In this document: in pieces, positions 12,001 through 25,200 of the stretch
Position numbering within the stretch: the stretch's first letter is position 1
Layout of the letters: each line of letters starts with the position of its first letter
Assembly: GCF_001949145.1 (NCBI RefSeq)
Contig: NW_019091369.1
Location: 446,347-499,370 of the forward strand
Direction of reading: 5' to 3'
DNA from: Acanthaster planci
Lineage: Eukaryota > Echinodermata > Asteroidea > Valvatida > Acanthasteridae
Length of the DNA stretch: 53,024 nt
Notes under the pieces: generated by a model
The model's input: only the letters and a program-made list of their open reading frames with translations
The model's database searches: none
What the model was told of the DNA's origin: nothing
Translations under genes and position numbers: made by a program

Positions 12001-15000
12001 TTCATTTTAATGTACCTTTTAAAGTTGATTTTCTTTAAGTGGATTGACAGGGCCTTATTTGGGTGAATAAGCTACCCTGGGTTAATATGAGTAATAATAA
12101 TGCATTATATCGCTGCGTCCGCCGGTTCTTCTCAAAACTTTGCGAAAGAGATTTCAAACGGTGCTACCGCAAACTTTCGTCTTTTCCGTTTTTGTGTTCT
12201 CCATCATGCCAAACTTTGAATTTACTTTCAGTTGAAGGACAATCAGTCCAAATTTTGCGCTGTCTTTCTCTCTCTGGCCAGATTTATGCTTACCCCCTCT
12301 TATTTCTCATGGCACCGCCCCCGTGATCTTCTCGAATTACCAACAGTGAGCCATGCTAGTGACTCATCCAATAGAGCTATATAGCCTTTAGTTCCCAACT
12401 CCACGCAGGCTCATCTAAAGTACCCAGTCATTACCGGTATATCTCTTGGAGTGAATATTTAAGGTCTTGGACGATCGCAAGATTGGCAGCAAGCGTTGAT
12501 TGCTTCGATCTCTGTCTCAACTCTTCATATTTTCACCATTGAGGTATGACAGGTCAAAAGCTTTTGGCCCACTCCCTTATATGACTCCATTCTCCCGGTG
12601 TTAATTCAGAGACATGAGTAACGTGTGTGAGCTCTTCCCTGTAGGAACTCATAAGCAGGCTTGTAATTTTTGAAGCTTTTCCTCTATGTTGGTCCATAAG
12701 TTCTCATTTGTGGAGTCAGGTGATAATTGTCCGAAGTTATTATTTAATTTATTCTGTTTGGAAGACTTAACAATAGTTGTAAAGAATTCGTTGAAGTTTG
12801 CCTGCAGTCCCTAAATATAAGGAAATACCAAAAAAAAGCTCACAAAATCTCACATAGCAGTACATGAGATTGTTTTAAATTTAGAGATAACTCCTAGTTG
12901 ATTTTTTATTTACAAGTTTGGTTTTGTTTGTCTATTTTCTTTGTTCTGTTTGTTTGTTTATTTGTTTTTGTTTTTCCCCACAACATTTTGGCATTTGGGT
13001 TACGTTATTACGACAGCCCAAACAGAAATTTACAGCTTATCAAAAGAAAATTGATTAAATTATATGAATCTGATGTTTATAATAAGCAAGCATACTACCC
13101 ATGAATAATAAAGATGTAATGGCACCGTTTCTGAGATTGAGTCTGCCATCACAATTTTGAAAACAGACACCCATTCCCACTGTGCACGGGTCTTGTTTCT
13201 CATATCGTCAGTGCGCAGACCAGGCGCTTTTTACTTGTAATTATCCGTTTGCTCTCGGAGTAAATGTTCTCTTCTTGAGTGGAATAAATCAAAATTAACA
13301 TCAGTATCGGTTGGGACCCGCGTGGGGGTCTTAATAATGCCTCGAATTATTGCCCAAACAAAGAAACGCAAGTGACAGAGGCGGGGAAAAAAGTCTTACA
13401 CGGAGCAAATTTTGTGCCAAGGATTCTGTGTTTAGAAAACCGCGAAATCCTTATAAACACCACAAACTAGCTCTCGCACCGATAAATTTCAAATCTGTTT
13501 GGAAAGGCGAAGGCAGCAAGGAGATATATTGCCAGCATCAGTGTGACCCAGGCAAGCATCCAGCAGGAAAATAACGCGGGAGGCACTTTGAAGTCTGCCG
13601 ACCCAAGTGGTCCGGCCGGGCCTCGCGATGAGATGAGCGGCCAACACCTGTGGTGTCGGGGCTCTTGTCTATTTTTGGCTAGGGTAATCGACGTTCGGAA
13701 TATGGTGTACCAAATCACGACAGTCGGTTTTTGATAACACCTTGGTACCGTCAATAACACTGGGTTTAGGCTATACGCACAGGATCTGAAAGTAAGGTTC
13801 TGTTACGCAACAAGAGCTACGTCCAAACTTGGCTGTACAGCCTGATCGTTCAACGATACAATCCTTTTTTGAAACTAGTTGCGGGTACCAAACGATTCTG
13901 ACCGTCAGTACAAAAAGAATAATCCAATTAGTATTAAAAAAAACCACCCCGTGCAGCTTTCACGAGACTAAATATTACACAATAGTGCTAAATACCGGGT
14001 TCCAAATGAAAAGGTGACGGGACAAATTTGTACATGGTGAGGTAAAATCTAATACCAAACAGGGGTGTTTTGTTTGCAAACCATGGTCACCCATACGAAA
14101 AGCAGGCCATAAATGAATTAGCCTATACCGCTGAAAATAACCCATGGAAGCCGTCAGCTAATAGTTTTGCGCAGTTAGACGCACACAAGAGTTTCCATTG
14201 ACGAATGTGTATAGCCAAATAATTCTGGAAATGCGTCGTTTCTATGTGGCTCAGAGAACTAGCCCGTTTATCGCGTATTGTTCTTAATTATTTCAACTGC
14301 ACTGGACGCCATTTTGTGTCATTCTGAACTTTTGAAATTGGTTTTTCACTTGGTAAGAGGGAAATTATGCCGTCTTTAAAGATCATGCACTATTGAATAA
14401 GATTTCTCAAAGATGTCGAACCTTTCTAATCCAGCCTCGCTGTCAACCCATGTACACGAATGTACAACGGCGGTTGGGTCTACGTTTGCGTCGGCATTTG
14501 TAATCGAAAGCGGGTAATACCTCAAGAAGATTGAAAAACTAGAAATCTGTTGGATCAAAGATAACGCAAGCGGGCAAAATAGATTACTCCTCCTTGCGAG
14601 CAAGTAGATAAAAATGTGGATAATGAGATCATGGAACCTTTATCGTCCCAATGAATGTTTCTCAAAGTGAGGCTGCACCTGAGTTCAATAATTAAAAGTG
14701 GATAGGCCTATGGGAGGCACGATCCAACATGGCTTGGAAGAAAGCACACACTGTTCGTCATAATGTATTTTATTTCCTCGATCAAGTTTTGCGTGGATGG
14801 GTGCACATACATAGGCTTCAATTTCATCAATTATGAAATTACTGAAAAGCGGATCGAGTTTTATGTGATGCCTTATTGGGAGTCATTTGTGAAGAACATA
14901 GCTTCCTGAGACGGGGGAATTGAATAGACTACAGGAAATTATAATGCATTCAATTCATTCCCGATGTGTATATTTCTGTTGGACAAAGATTCAATGTAAT

Positions 15001-18000
15001 CATGACAGATGTTGCGACAATAACAACCGACAATGTTAAAGATAAATATGTGTGTTTATCCAATATACTTTAGCGAAAGTTTTTCAGTCCTCGTTTTTCT
15101 GTTCCACCTTAATCCAAGTCGAGGTAGAACTTGGTAAACCCAGACAAAATAGGTGAAACGACTCATCTAAGGTTGGCATGAATTACTCGGTACCTTGAAA
15201 TATGCCACGTATGGTATTAAATTAATGATAATATTGCATGGCTTCGATTGAAGTTGAGGTTCCAGACTAGACCTCAGCAGTTTGATATCCTTAAACAACA
15301 AAGACTTCATAATCGCGGTCTTCGTGTGATAACTTCCATCCCTAATTTCATTTTGAAAAATTAAAGACAAAATTAATTCCAAGTGCACATTTGGATTATA
15401 CTGCAATGGCAAAAACGACGCTTTAAAAAGAAGGACTCATGGTTTATTCTCTGAGTACTTTTATCAACGATATGATCTCATTTTCTTCTATTCTGGACAT
15501 AACTCCAGTCAAAGTGCCCTCTCCTGAACCGTCGCCTCTATCATAAAATTCATTGACTGCGTTCTTTGGTACTCACCTTGTTGTGAAAGATTATTGGAGC
15601 TTCACAATGATCGTAGTCATTTCGGATGGGACAGCTGATGCAGTTAAGTTGTACCATAGAGTTCTATGGTAGTATTAAGGGTGGATCATGAACGGTTTGG
15701 AGGGGACTTTTTGGGGGGCACAACATTGAAATTTTGTATTCATTGAAAAGTTGCGTATTGGCTACATTTGGGTGCTTTTTACACGTTTTTTGAAAGAGGG
15801 AAATAAGGAAACCGCAAAACGCATTTCCCTTAGGTTTAGGAGAGCTCCTTGTAAGCGGGCCTGGTCCACATTCCTCCCCTATCTACTCTTGAGAAGTATT
15901 ACCACGCATTCTTTGTTTTAAAAAGAAAGGAAATCTCATGATTTCTGTATAAATTTTTCAGGATTTTTAAGCTGGCATGTTGGAGCTCAGCATCTCTGAA
16001 AATCCCATTAAACTAGGACCCCAAAGAGTGTAACGATTAGGGTTCCGAAGTCACGACGTTATGCCCGCTCTTTGGAATCCCTTGTTTCTGAACAATGTAT
16101 GACTTTGTGTAGTAACTCTGACAAAAATTTAACCCTTGGGTGTTGCCAACTGACTTACGTATCAATCCCCGTCCAGTTTCCACACCTCTTTTTTCCTCCG
16201 AACCAGACACCGCGCCCAGCCTGGTCGCGTGCCGGACGTAACCAAAACTGAACCGCGCATGTTGTCACAGCGTTCCCCCGACGTACGTCCCCTGGAGCAC
16301 GGTTACCCGCTGTTATCGCCGGCGTTGCCTATCGTATCGTTCACCGACGTACGCTCGGAAGATCGACAGAGTTGATATCGAATCGGTCTAAACTGAGGCT
16401 ATAAACTAATACTTGCCTTTGTGGGTTTTGATAACGCGTCTATCGGGAAAAATTGAAGTTATCACGACTATTTACTTGATGATAAAACGGTGTATCTTAT
16501 GTATTTCAAAACAAATCATATGGTGCAGACACATTCGGCATCCATGTTAAATATTGAAATAATGTTTCGTTGACGGCAATGTTTAATGCGGTCTACTAGC
16601 ACATGTGCTTTATTTACAGTTTCCTGCTCGCTCTCAACGGATTGTAAGTGTAATTTTCTACCATCCCGACAGCCGTTTGCCATCTAAAACAAATTGCAAT
16701 GCTGTTATTACAGGTTTGGTCTAACACCATGTATTCTTTGTACGCATATGCATGGAGGCTGTCCGTCGTCATTTTCTAATTTACAGCTTGATCAACCTTC
16801 CAGTGAGTTCAATATGTATTTGCTTCCTTATTTTGTGGGTCTTCTCCAACAGAATGGACCGCAGTCAATGTTATACACGCATAGGCCCTAGCCACGCATA
16901 CTTCTGCACTGTTACTTTGACGGACATTATGTTCTTTGCGCGATCAAGCAGTCGGTATTGAAGCAGGTGTGGCTTCGACGCGCTGTTTACCGTCCATGCC
17001 GAGCTTCAGACATTCTTGTCCGTGCCGTCAAATGTCCTGACAACGATTTCACTGACAACTCATCGTCCTGAGTTGCAAAAAAAGAAGAGGGGCCAAATTG
17101 GGAAATGGCACATTCCTGTGTCAACAACGGCAACATGCCCTGCCCATGAAGAGCGTGCAATCTCGACATCGAAACCCTGAACTTTTGGGTGGGAGACGGG
17201 GTGAGAGCCCTAGAGACCTCTTCTAATACGGAGGCATATAACCATAACGCACCCGTGACAGGCTTTAACAATTGCGCCCTTCATTTGATTTCTTTCCCCA
17301 ACCAACAAATGTACGCAAGTGCCCTCTCGTCAGCTCAGCCTCGGCTCCCTCCAAATATACAAAAACAATGCCGGCAATTCCGAGACCAACGTCAGGAACT
17401 TGGGAAAAATATTGTCGCGATGGTCTGATAAATTTCTATTTTCTGATGGGCGCTGGAACGGGGTCAGTGGAAAAGGGCTGTTTTGCGAAAACCGCGCTGG
17501 GACGGGGTAGGGAATTGCATTTTTTGTTTTGAATCGGTGTAATTATCTTACCAGATGACTGATAATGAATTTATGTCAGTCAGCTGACAGCGGAGAGTTC
17601 TTGAAAGTTCATTCGCCGGCTGTTGTCTTCACGGTATCCTTCGAGGGTAGTGCAATAAAGCATTTTGGCACGCAATGCATATGTGTGCATGAACTTAGAA
17701 AATGACACAGAAAGTACCGGTACATGTGCATCATATAATAAATGCATATCACAGTTCAAAACACAAAAAGACTGCGATTACATACCCGTAGACTTTCTCG
17801 GTCATTTCATTTTGGAAAGATACTAAGCACAAGAACTTTACGTAAACAATTAACGGAAAGAGAAAAAAAAAGTTTTCCTGAAGCACACCTTAATTTTCTA
17901 TTTAAACTACTTTATTAAACGAGACTGCAAGGGATTGGAGGTTTAAGAAAAACGCATTGATGGCATGGATGGTATCTTTTCATTTTGTTTTCAGCCCCCC

Positions 18001-19494
18001 CCCAAAAAAAGATTCCATTTGAGAAAGAGCTCCACATCTGTTATTTTCATCTCGGACACAGATATACCAACATCGGATTCCCGCGACAACTTCTTGAACT
18101 AAAAAGTAATCCCGTTTGAAACTATATTGAAATATCTGGGGTTCTTTGGAGTGCAGGCTCGCGTGAAACGCTGTTCACAAAATGATTACACCATAAACAC
18201 AGCTGCCAAGTTTCAGGCATTCAAGATAGATTTCTCAATTCCATCTCCACGCATTTAATCACAGTGCGCAACAAAGTAATTTTACATTCTTCCATTTAGT
18301 TTGTTCGTTCAGTCTTTGCAGTTTTTCAGGTCAAAAAATAAATTATACATTTCCCAATCATCTTTCCAATACGCTGTCTAAATAATCATTTAACGGCCCT
18401 CATTTTGCGAATAAACAGCGATTTTAGGGGGTCTCTTATTCTAAAATATTAACAAAAACCTGCTTTTTAGGAACCCGCTCCATCTTTCACCATCAGCGCG
18501 TAGCAATCATCTCAATCGGCGGATTGCCGTCACGCAAAGGACCGTATAGATGTCTGAACCGCTCCCGCTAAATATATTCTCGAAGGGGAAATATATCACA
18601 CTGTCGAGGTAACTTAAGTATGATTGCAGATTACCTCTAATAAAGCTCAAAGAACGGGCCCAATTCCGCTGGGAAAACCCACCGCCAACCTACGGGGAAT
18701 TGGAAAGTCTGTTTCTGGCCGGCAAACCCCGTCTCGCCAAAACGGGATGACAACTTCCAGTTTTTTCTCTTAATCAATGATTCAAAAGCCAACCACTCGA
18801 AGTAGATCAAAAACAGGTACTGAAGTTCATGTGGGGCTCTCCGAATAAGCTAATAACTGAACAGGAAAAGTGGTGGTTTTTAAATCAGTAATTCGCATGC
18901 AAACCTTGGAATTCCAATGTACTTTTGACGTGATATCGCTGATTAAAAATAGCTGCAGTGATAAATTCTTACGTGGGTGTAAAATGTAGTTAACGTCACG
19001 GCAAAAAATGAGAATTGAACCCGAGTCTAAACGGGTCCAAAATCATGCATTACTTATACACGTAAACAATCCTGTCACTAATGCTGCGAACAGTAATTCA
19101 AAATTATTATGCAAAACTAACTCATCACCCAACGGTACACTAATAAAACGCCCCCAAAGCCTCTGGCGGCAATGGAAATTAGTTCTCCCGGGGAAAATCC
19201 TAAAACACTATTTATTGATTCGTCCGGGTTTGGAGAAATTCAAACGCCTGACAAGCTTGGTAATGAAAGAATGGCGTATTAAAAAAGGGTAGATTTGCCA
19301 TAACTTCATTTTTCAAAATTGTAGCTGTCTATCAGCATTGCAACGAACCATTCATGAATAAGACTGTCAATAATATTATAAAGCCTAGCCAAACTATACA
19401 AGGGATGCCGCTGATTCTTCACGTCTGAGAATACCCATGAGCTGAGAAAATGACCTATTAATGAGTCCTTACAGGTTGAAATCTTGTCACTTCA

Positions 19495-19517
19495 TCCAAT
19501 TATAATATATAATTGGA
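19495..19517. repeat. Perfect short palindrome with 10-bp arms
   Basis: TCCAATTATA and TATAATTGGA flank a 3-bp ATA centre. The arms contain paired ATTA/CCAAT-type cores, so it could be a dimeric homeodomain site or a hairpin. Confidence 0.6.
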
Positions 19518-19933
19518 TAATTAAAAATAATACATATGCTGAACAAAACGGCTAGCACTGTCAGGTAGTCTTATAGTTGATACGGAAGTGCCTTAACTGT
19601 TAAAGAAAAGAAAAAATAATATAACTAGGTTTGCGGAAGAATTGCTCCTCAAAAGTGTATAGGTTTCTAGTAACGATATTTCCAGCAACGTTGAGAAAAG
19701 GAATGAGCAAATAACATTCTACCCCCCTTTGGAGGGGGCTGCTTCATCCTAATTTCGTATCATTCAAACGTCCAGGATACAACATTCATATAATGTATCC
19801 AAGTATTTGCCGGAGGCCTTATTCCTACCCCAGAAATCTTTCTTAAAAAGGTCAGATCAAGTTAGTTACATAGCAAAATAACATTAGGCCTGAGGCTGTG
19901 TGGAGTTGGGCAAGTTTTAAGGGTGGATACTCG

Positions 19934-20037
19934 CACCCACCCAACCTACCATTCCCCCACTCAACCTACCACCCACCAAAGCCTACCCCCCATCCACCTA
20001 CCCTACCCACCAACCAACCAACCAACCACCTACCCAA
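19934..20037. repeat. C/A/T tract almost free of G, with (CCAA)n and CCTACC units
   Basis: About 100 bp of CCCACCCAACCTACC-like repeats contain only one G on the plus strand (19981) and include four CCAA units near 20010-20028. This is a degenerate simple repeat with extreme strand asymmetry. Confidence 0.9.
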
Positions 20038-21660
20038 GCCTATCTTTTTTACAACAAAAAAGGACTTAAAGTAATTTTGAAAAATACAAAAAATAAATTT
20101 TTAAACAAATTACCGATTCAGTTTAATCGTCATAATGAAAAGTAACTAGCGGAAGAATTGAATTTTATTACCTTTTTCTCAATTTATAAAGTCTGTACAG
20201 TTTTTCTCGCATTAGCTGCCCGTCCCTTTGCTCACTATTTGATGCCAAGACTTGTGTTTCATTTCGTATTTATATCGCTAACCTATGCACATTCCCACTG
20301 GAACCCAATTATTCATCCCGTCTCACCTGTGAAGAAAGCCCCCGTACCCCACATTTTAATTGTCAACGCAGTTTCCTGTCGGACTGACTAAATATCATCC
20401 GTGCTACCTACAGGCAAGGCGACCCGATCGCCCAGGACCTAAAATAACTTGGATTCAAACGAAAACAGTATGGTGCCGCCCTCCGTTTACGCCCCAAGGA
20501 AGACAACAGACAAATTGATATGTCCGGTAGTCGGAAACTAGACCTGTAAAAGGTTGGCAACTTTTACCTTGAAAAAGTGTGTTTCCTTATTGTAGCATCG
20601 TAGTCGATTGTCAAGAGAATGACGTATGCAAAACTGGCATAATTATTTCCATGATGCAAAGATGTCTCATCCGAACATTCGTTTATGGCCTAGACGCATC
20701 TTACATTTGCCATAAACACGCTGATATAATGCTGTATATTGGGTTTTGAGGACAAAAGAAAGAATGCTTGCAATATTTTCATGTGCTTCCATCCGTCATT
20801 CGATAATGTAGATCTGTCATGTTTGAACTTTTAATGTTCCATGCATCTAGAATTACAACAGTAGAAAATTGTATAGACTCGGAATTCTACATCATTTATT
20901 ACTGTGGAATCAGCGCTTAGAACAATTCAAGGCTGAATATTCTTTGTAGGTTGTATTAATGTGCCTAACTTTCAGACTCTGTAGAATTGAACACTGTAAA
21001 CCGATTCAACAGACGTCCCGTATATACGGACAAATACTTTTATAGATGTTCCCAACATCTCTTCTGACATAGAGAAAAACTGATTTACGTTCGTTTTAGT
21101 GTTTTGTCATTCAAGGTAGGTTTGGCATAATCGAACAGATTTAAACAGAATATGGCATTATGTACATAGAAGGCATTACCCGCATCAGAATGTGGTTGTC
21201 GGTCGGGTATGGAAACACAAATAGTTGGTGGAAGTACGCAACCACTTGAGGACACGCCCCCTCCTCAACCTGGTTTAGTTCTTTCTGCCAATGGTCTTCT
21301 CATGCAGAATTTCCCACAAACCTCTTCAGATTTGCAAGAAAATATAAAAGCCTGCACAAGAACAACGTGACTCATTATACAGATGGAAATCCTTCCACGT
21401 TTTACAAACGGAGGCCGGTACCTCATTTTCACCAACAGTGATTAAAGTGACCACTATGTCACACTTGAGTGAATTGTTTTTGAAAGTCGTTCATATTTTA
21501 CCTGAGGTAACAAACAACCTTAGTTATGTCATGCAAACTGTCCAACATAATAAAGCCACGCATTTTAACTGTTCTCTCGTAATTGTACCAACACTCTTTG
21601 AACTCTGAACCTATTCCTGTATTATTTAACCACCTCTAAAATGCACTGTACTGAAATGCC

Positions 21661-21740
21661 CAAATCATTGGCAAGTGGGGCATATCAAGGGGGCCTCATG
21701 GGGCCCTGGGAACCCCCCCCCCATGGTGGTAGGTGATTTG
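21661..21740. repeat. Low-complexity G/C-run segment, possible repeat remnant
   Basis: GGGGCATATCAAGGGGGCC is followed by CATGGGGCCCTGGG and a run of nine to ten C, just before the AT-rich foldback block. It may be the end of an old dispersed repeat. Nothing coding is seen. Confidence 0.25.
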
Positions 21741-21859
21741 TTTTAACGCAGGGTTTATGAGACTAAGCTTGGAACATTGGGTCTGAACATTAAGGAAACT
21801 GCAAGAGGGTCAGATATCTACGAAAGCCCTGTTGTGCCATCCAAGTATTTATTTTTAAA

Positions 21860-22200
21860 AAGTTCAATACACTTTTTCAAGTTCGTGTTGATGACGAATA
21901 TTTGTTTCAAAGTAAATTTTAAAAAAGTATATTTTTTCCAAACTCGTTTTTACGAGATTTTTTTCCAAAGTTGGAAAAGTTAAAGACACAAATACTCTCC
22001 AGTTTGTTCTGATGAGATCTATATCTAAAAACATTGTTTCTGTTTTGTTTTTTGTGAGAAATATATTCAAATATGAAAACATACATCTCCTGAAAATTAA
22101 CTTGCAAGAATTATATCTCATAAAACAAACTTCCTCACAAAGTTATCTCGTAAAAACAACTTATTTCCAAAATAGAAACAATGTTTCTAAAAATGGATTT
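21860..22200. repeat. AT-rich foldback repeat built of short related units
   Basis: The left half carries units such as CTCGTTTTTACGAGAT (21943-21958) followed by TTTTCCAAAG, with looser relatives near 21.88, 22.00 and 22.04 kb. The right half carries inverted units, TTATATCTCATAAAACAAAC near 22.11 kb and ATCTCGTAAAAAC near 22.145 kb. AAACATTGTTTCT (22029-22041) also recurs inverted as AGAAACAATGTTT (22175-22187). The block looks like a foldback or MITE-type repeat with internal sub-repeats. Small frames on both strands are by-products. Ends are approximate. Confidence 0.5.
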
Positions 22201-25200
22201 ATAGGAACAAACAGGAGAATACCTGTCTCGAATGAAAGAAATCATTCTTGTGTTAAACCAGAGTTGAAAGAGTATACTTGACTTTTTTAAATTACTACAT
22301 GACACTAAAGGGCTTGCGTGGACACATGTCAGTATCGTACATTGAGCTGAGATGACCCCTAAGATTCATTGCAGTTTAATTCATTGATAAAGTCTCACGT
22401 GACAACCAAATCTTGTTCAAGGAAACCACAGAGGATTCAATTTATGGTAGACAATTTTTGCTGGTTCCCTGTTTCACCATAATGTGTATCAACAACGAGA
22501 GTTTCTGAAATCCCACACGGCCCCTTCACGGCGCACGCCCATTGTAGTACGATGTATCTTCGGCAACATTGAACTCAGCATTTTAGAAACGAAAACAAAT
22601 TCGCCTAAGGTTACGCAGGTACCCTCTTCACGCCGGGAAATTTGTGAGTATTGGGTTGTTACATTCTGGCAATAACACACAAAGCTTGGTGAACATTGGT
22701 GGAGGAAAAGTCTACGGGATAAGGATAAAATGATCGCATAATTCTGATCCCCCTTACGTAAGAAGCGAATACATAATGTAACGGTCTAGAAGATACTCTC
22801 AACCATTCTATTTAGACATCCACAGTATAAATGCTGCTCATGAAAATTGCAACTATGAGCCGCCAAACAACATGGAGACGGCTTAAACATTAATGCTCAC
22901 TGTGCCGAGGCATTGCTGTGGTGTAATGAGGGGCAGCCAGTGCCGGTTGTCCCATTATCTCCAGGTACAAAGACCACCACGTGTAAACACAAATTGCTAA
23001 ACTTCACATCATAAATTACACTGGAACATGTCTAAGAAGTGGTGAAATATTTCCAAAGGGTTCTTAGGGAGACTTAATCACTTGTGCAAATAATCCAAAC
23101 CCAAGGAAGTCGAAATTGAAATGTCGTGCTAAATCAAAAACAACCATCCGACGATCCAGCAAGAAGGGAATTTGTTTTAGAATGGATCAGCGTGTAAGAA
23201 CAATAAACAGAATTATACATGTACTTGTGTAGAACAGACAATGTGTTGCTTATATTCATGAAGGCTTATGATATTGCGGGTTTTGGGGGGGTTGAAGGAG
23301 TGTACTAGGAAATAATTATTGTCTTAGAAATTCTCAGTTTCAGTGTGGGTCCGCTGGAGAAATTAAAAGCTACTTTTAGCCACGGAGTTTGGGTGCAAGT
23401 CGAATAACGCCTATTATTCGGTTATGACACCAAACGTTCCATTCAGTATGGAACTACTTAAGTGTTTGACCACCCGGATCAATTAATCGATCATTCGGCT
23501 AATTACATACCGATCACTGCATATTCGCTTACTTCATCTGATAATTTCCAGCAAAGGTCTGTTTCTTAATCATCCCTTTATTTCCTGGATCGGATTACTG
23601 AAACCTGGCAGTACAACCCTCGACCCTCAAAATCGTTGACACATTCAAATAAAAGAGTACAAAGAAGTACGTTAAAGCCTGAGGTCAGCTTTGGTGAATA
23701 ACCACGGGCCTTACTGAAAAGATCCGAGGGCGAGTCCGAATGAAATTAATGATAATCCATTAAAAATTATATAACATGTAACAGAATGAACCTGTAGAGT
23801 TCGCACCGAACGGACATTAGGCCTGCCATAGGAGAGGCCCAACATCTCTTTATACCAGACTTAACAAAGGACATAACAATGGTTCCCGTGTACGCCAAAG
23901 ACTTGGGAAATTTTAATGCGGTTGAACTTCACATTTAAACCAGAACAGCATAGTTCATTTTGTGCATAGGTCAGGCCATTCTCGATTGGAGAACAGCGTT
24001 CCTTTCGACGTGTAACTACCCTTTGACTGTGAAACAGAATTGGAAAAACGCAAGTGAAAGCTAACGTTGGGATATAAAATTAGAAATAAATGTCATTTCG
24101 TTTTCACAATAAACAGATCAATGTCAGTCTTGAAGATGAGAACGTATACAAGAGTACTATGCCTCACGAAGGAAATGGGTTGTCGACAAAGACCATTGAA
24201 AATGAAATAGACAATTATTAAGCATTTGTAATTTATTCCAATATTCGGGGAGACCAGCAATTGCTCAAAGTTAGCCCATCGCTAAGAATTTGAACAGCTT
24301 GCACCTCGATCATCAGCGTCATAAAAATCCATTTTTATCACTTGAAACGTGAGCTCATGTTAACATATACCCCCTGACAACATGAGGCGATACAAAACAA
24401 ACAGCTGTCAACGGACATCTGATCTTGTTAAATGTCAAAGGTCACACCGCCATGTTCCTTGGCCTAATTAGTGCTACGCACTGCTACTCTAAACACACCA
24501 GTTTTCTCAGTTCAATCATATTTAGGCCTACGTTCTCGAGTATTTGTTATTTAAATTATTTGATTCTGACTGTGATTACCGTCAACTGATCACAACAATG
24601 TTTTACATATTCATATCTGTGTTTTTATCTCATTATTTCACGATTTTATGGAGATGATAATGCTGTACTTAAGGATTAGACAATCACGACAGCTGTGTGG
24701 CATTCAGAGAATGTAGCTGGATGAAGCAAGCTTAGATTTGCTTCGTATGTGAACAGTGGGCAAGAAATTTGGGAGCTTCTAAGTTCTAAGGTTCTCATTA
24801 AGGGAACCAATACGGCTGGAAACATGCAGAACTTGTAAACGACTCAGGCCTAAATTGACTACTTTAGAATGCCTTCCCCAAACCCCCAGGCTCCCAAAAC
24901 CAACAAAAGTGGGAGTTGAAATCTCCCCGATACATCGTTTTTTATTTAATTATTTCTTTTTCGTTCCACAGTATACGCTAAAAAATGTCCACAACAATCA
25001 TGTTGGGCAAAGCCGTTTTTATTATACTCATCACGGTCGGAGTTCTTGAGTTTGTCTAGATCTTCGACATGAACCAATCAGAAATGTTTTGTGGATGGGA
25101 GCTCTTTCAGGATATGTACATGTCAATTCGTCAGTGCTCACATCGTTTGCACGGCGGGACGTATATTAATGAGACGTTAAACCCCTAAATCCGTTTGTAA

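Noticed and set aside
19005-19060. Second tRNA-like sequence on the minus strand (GGTTCAATTCT with a T-run)
   Set aside because: Only a B-box-like word is present; no A box and no foldable arms.
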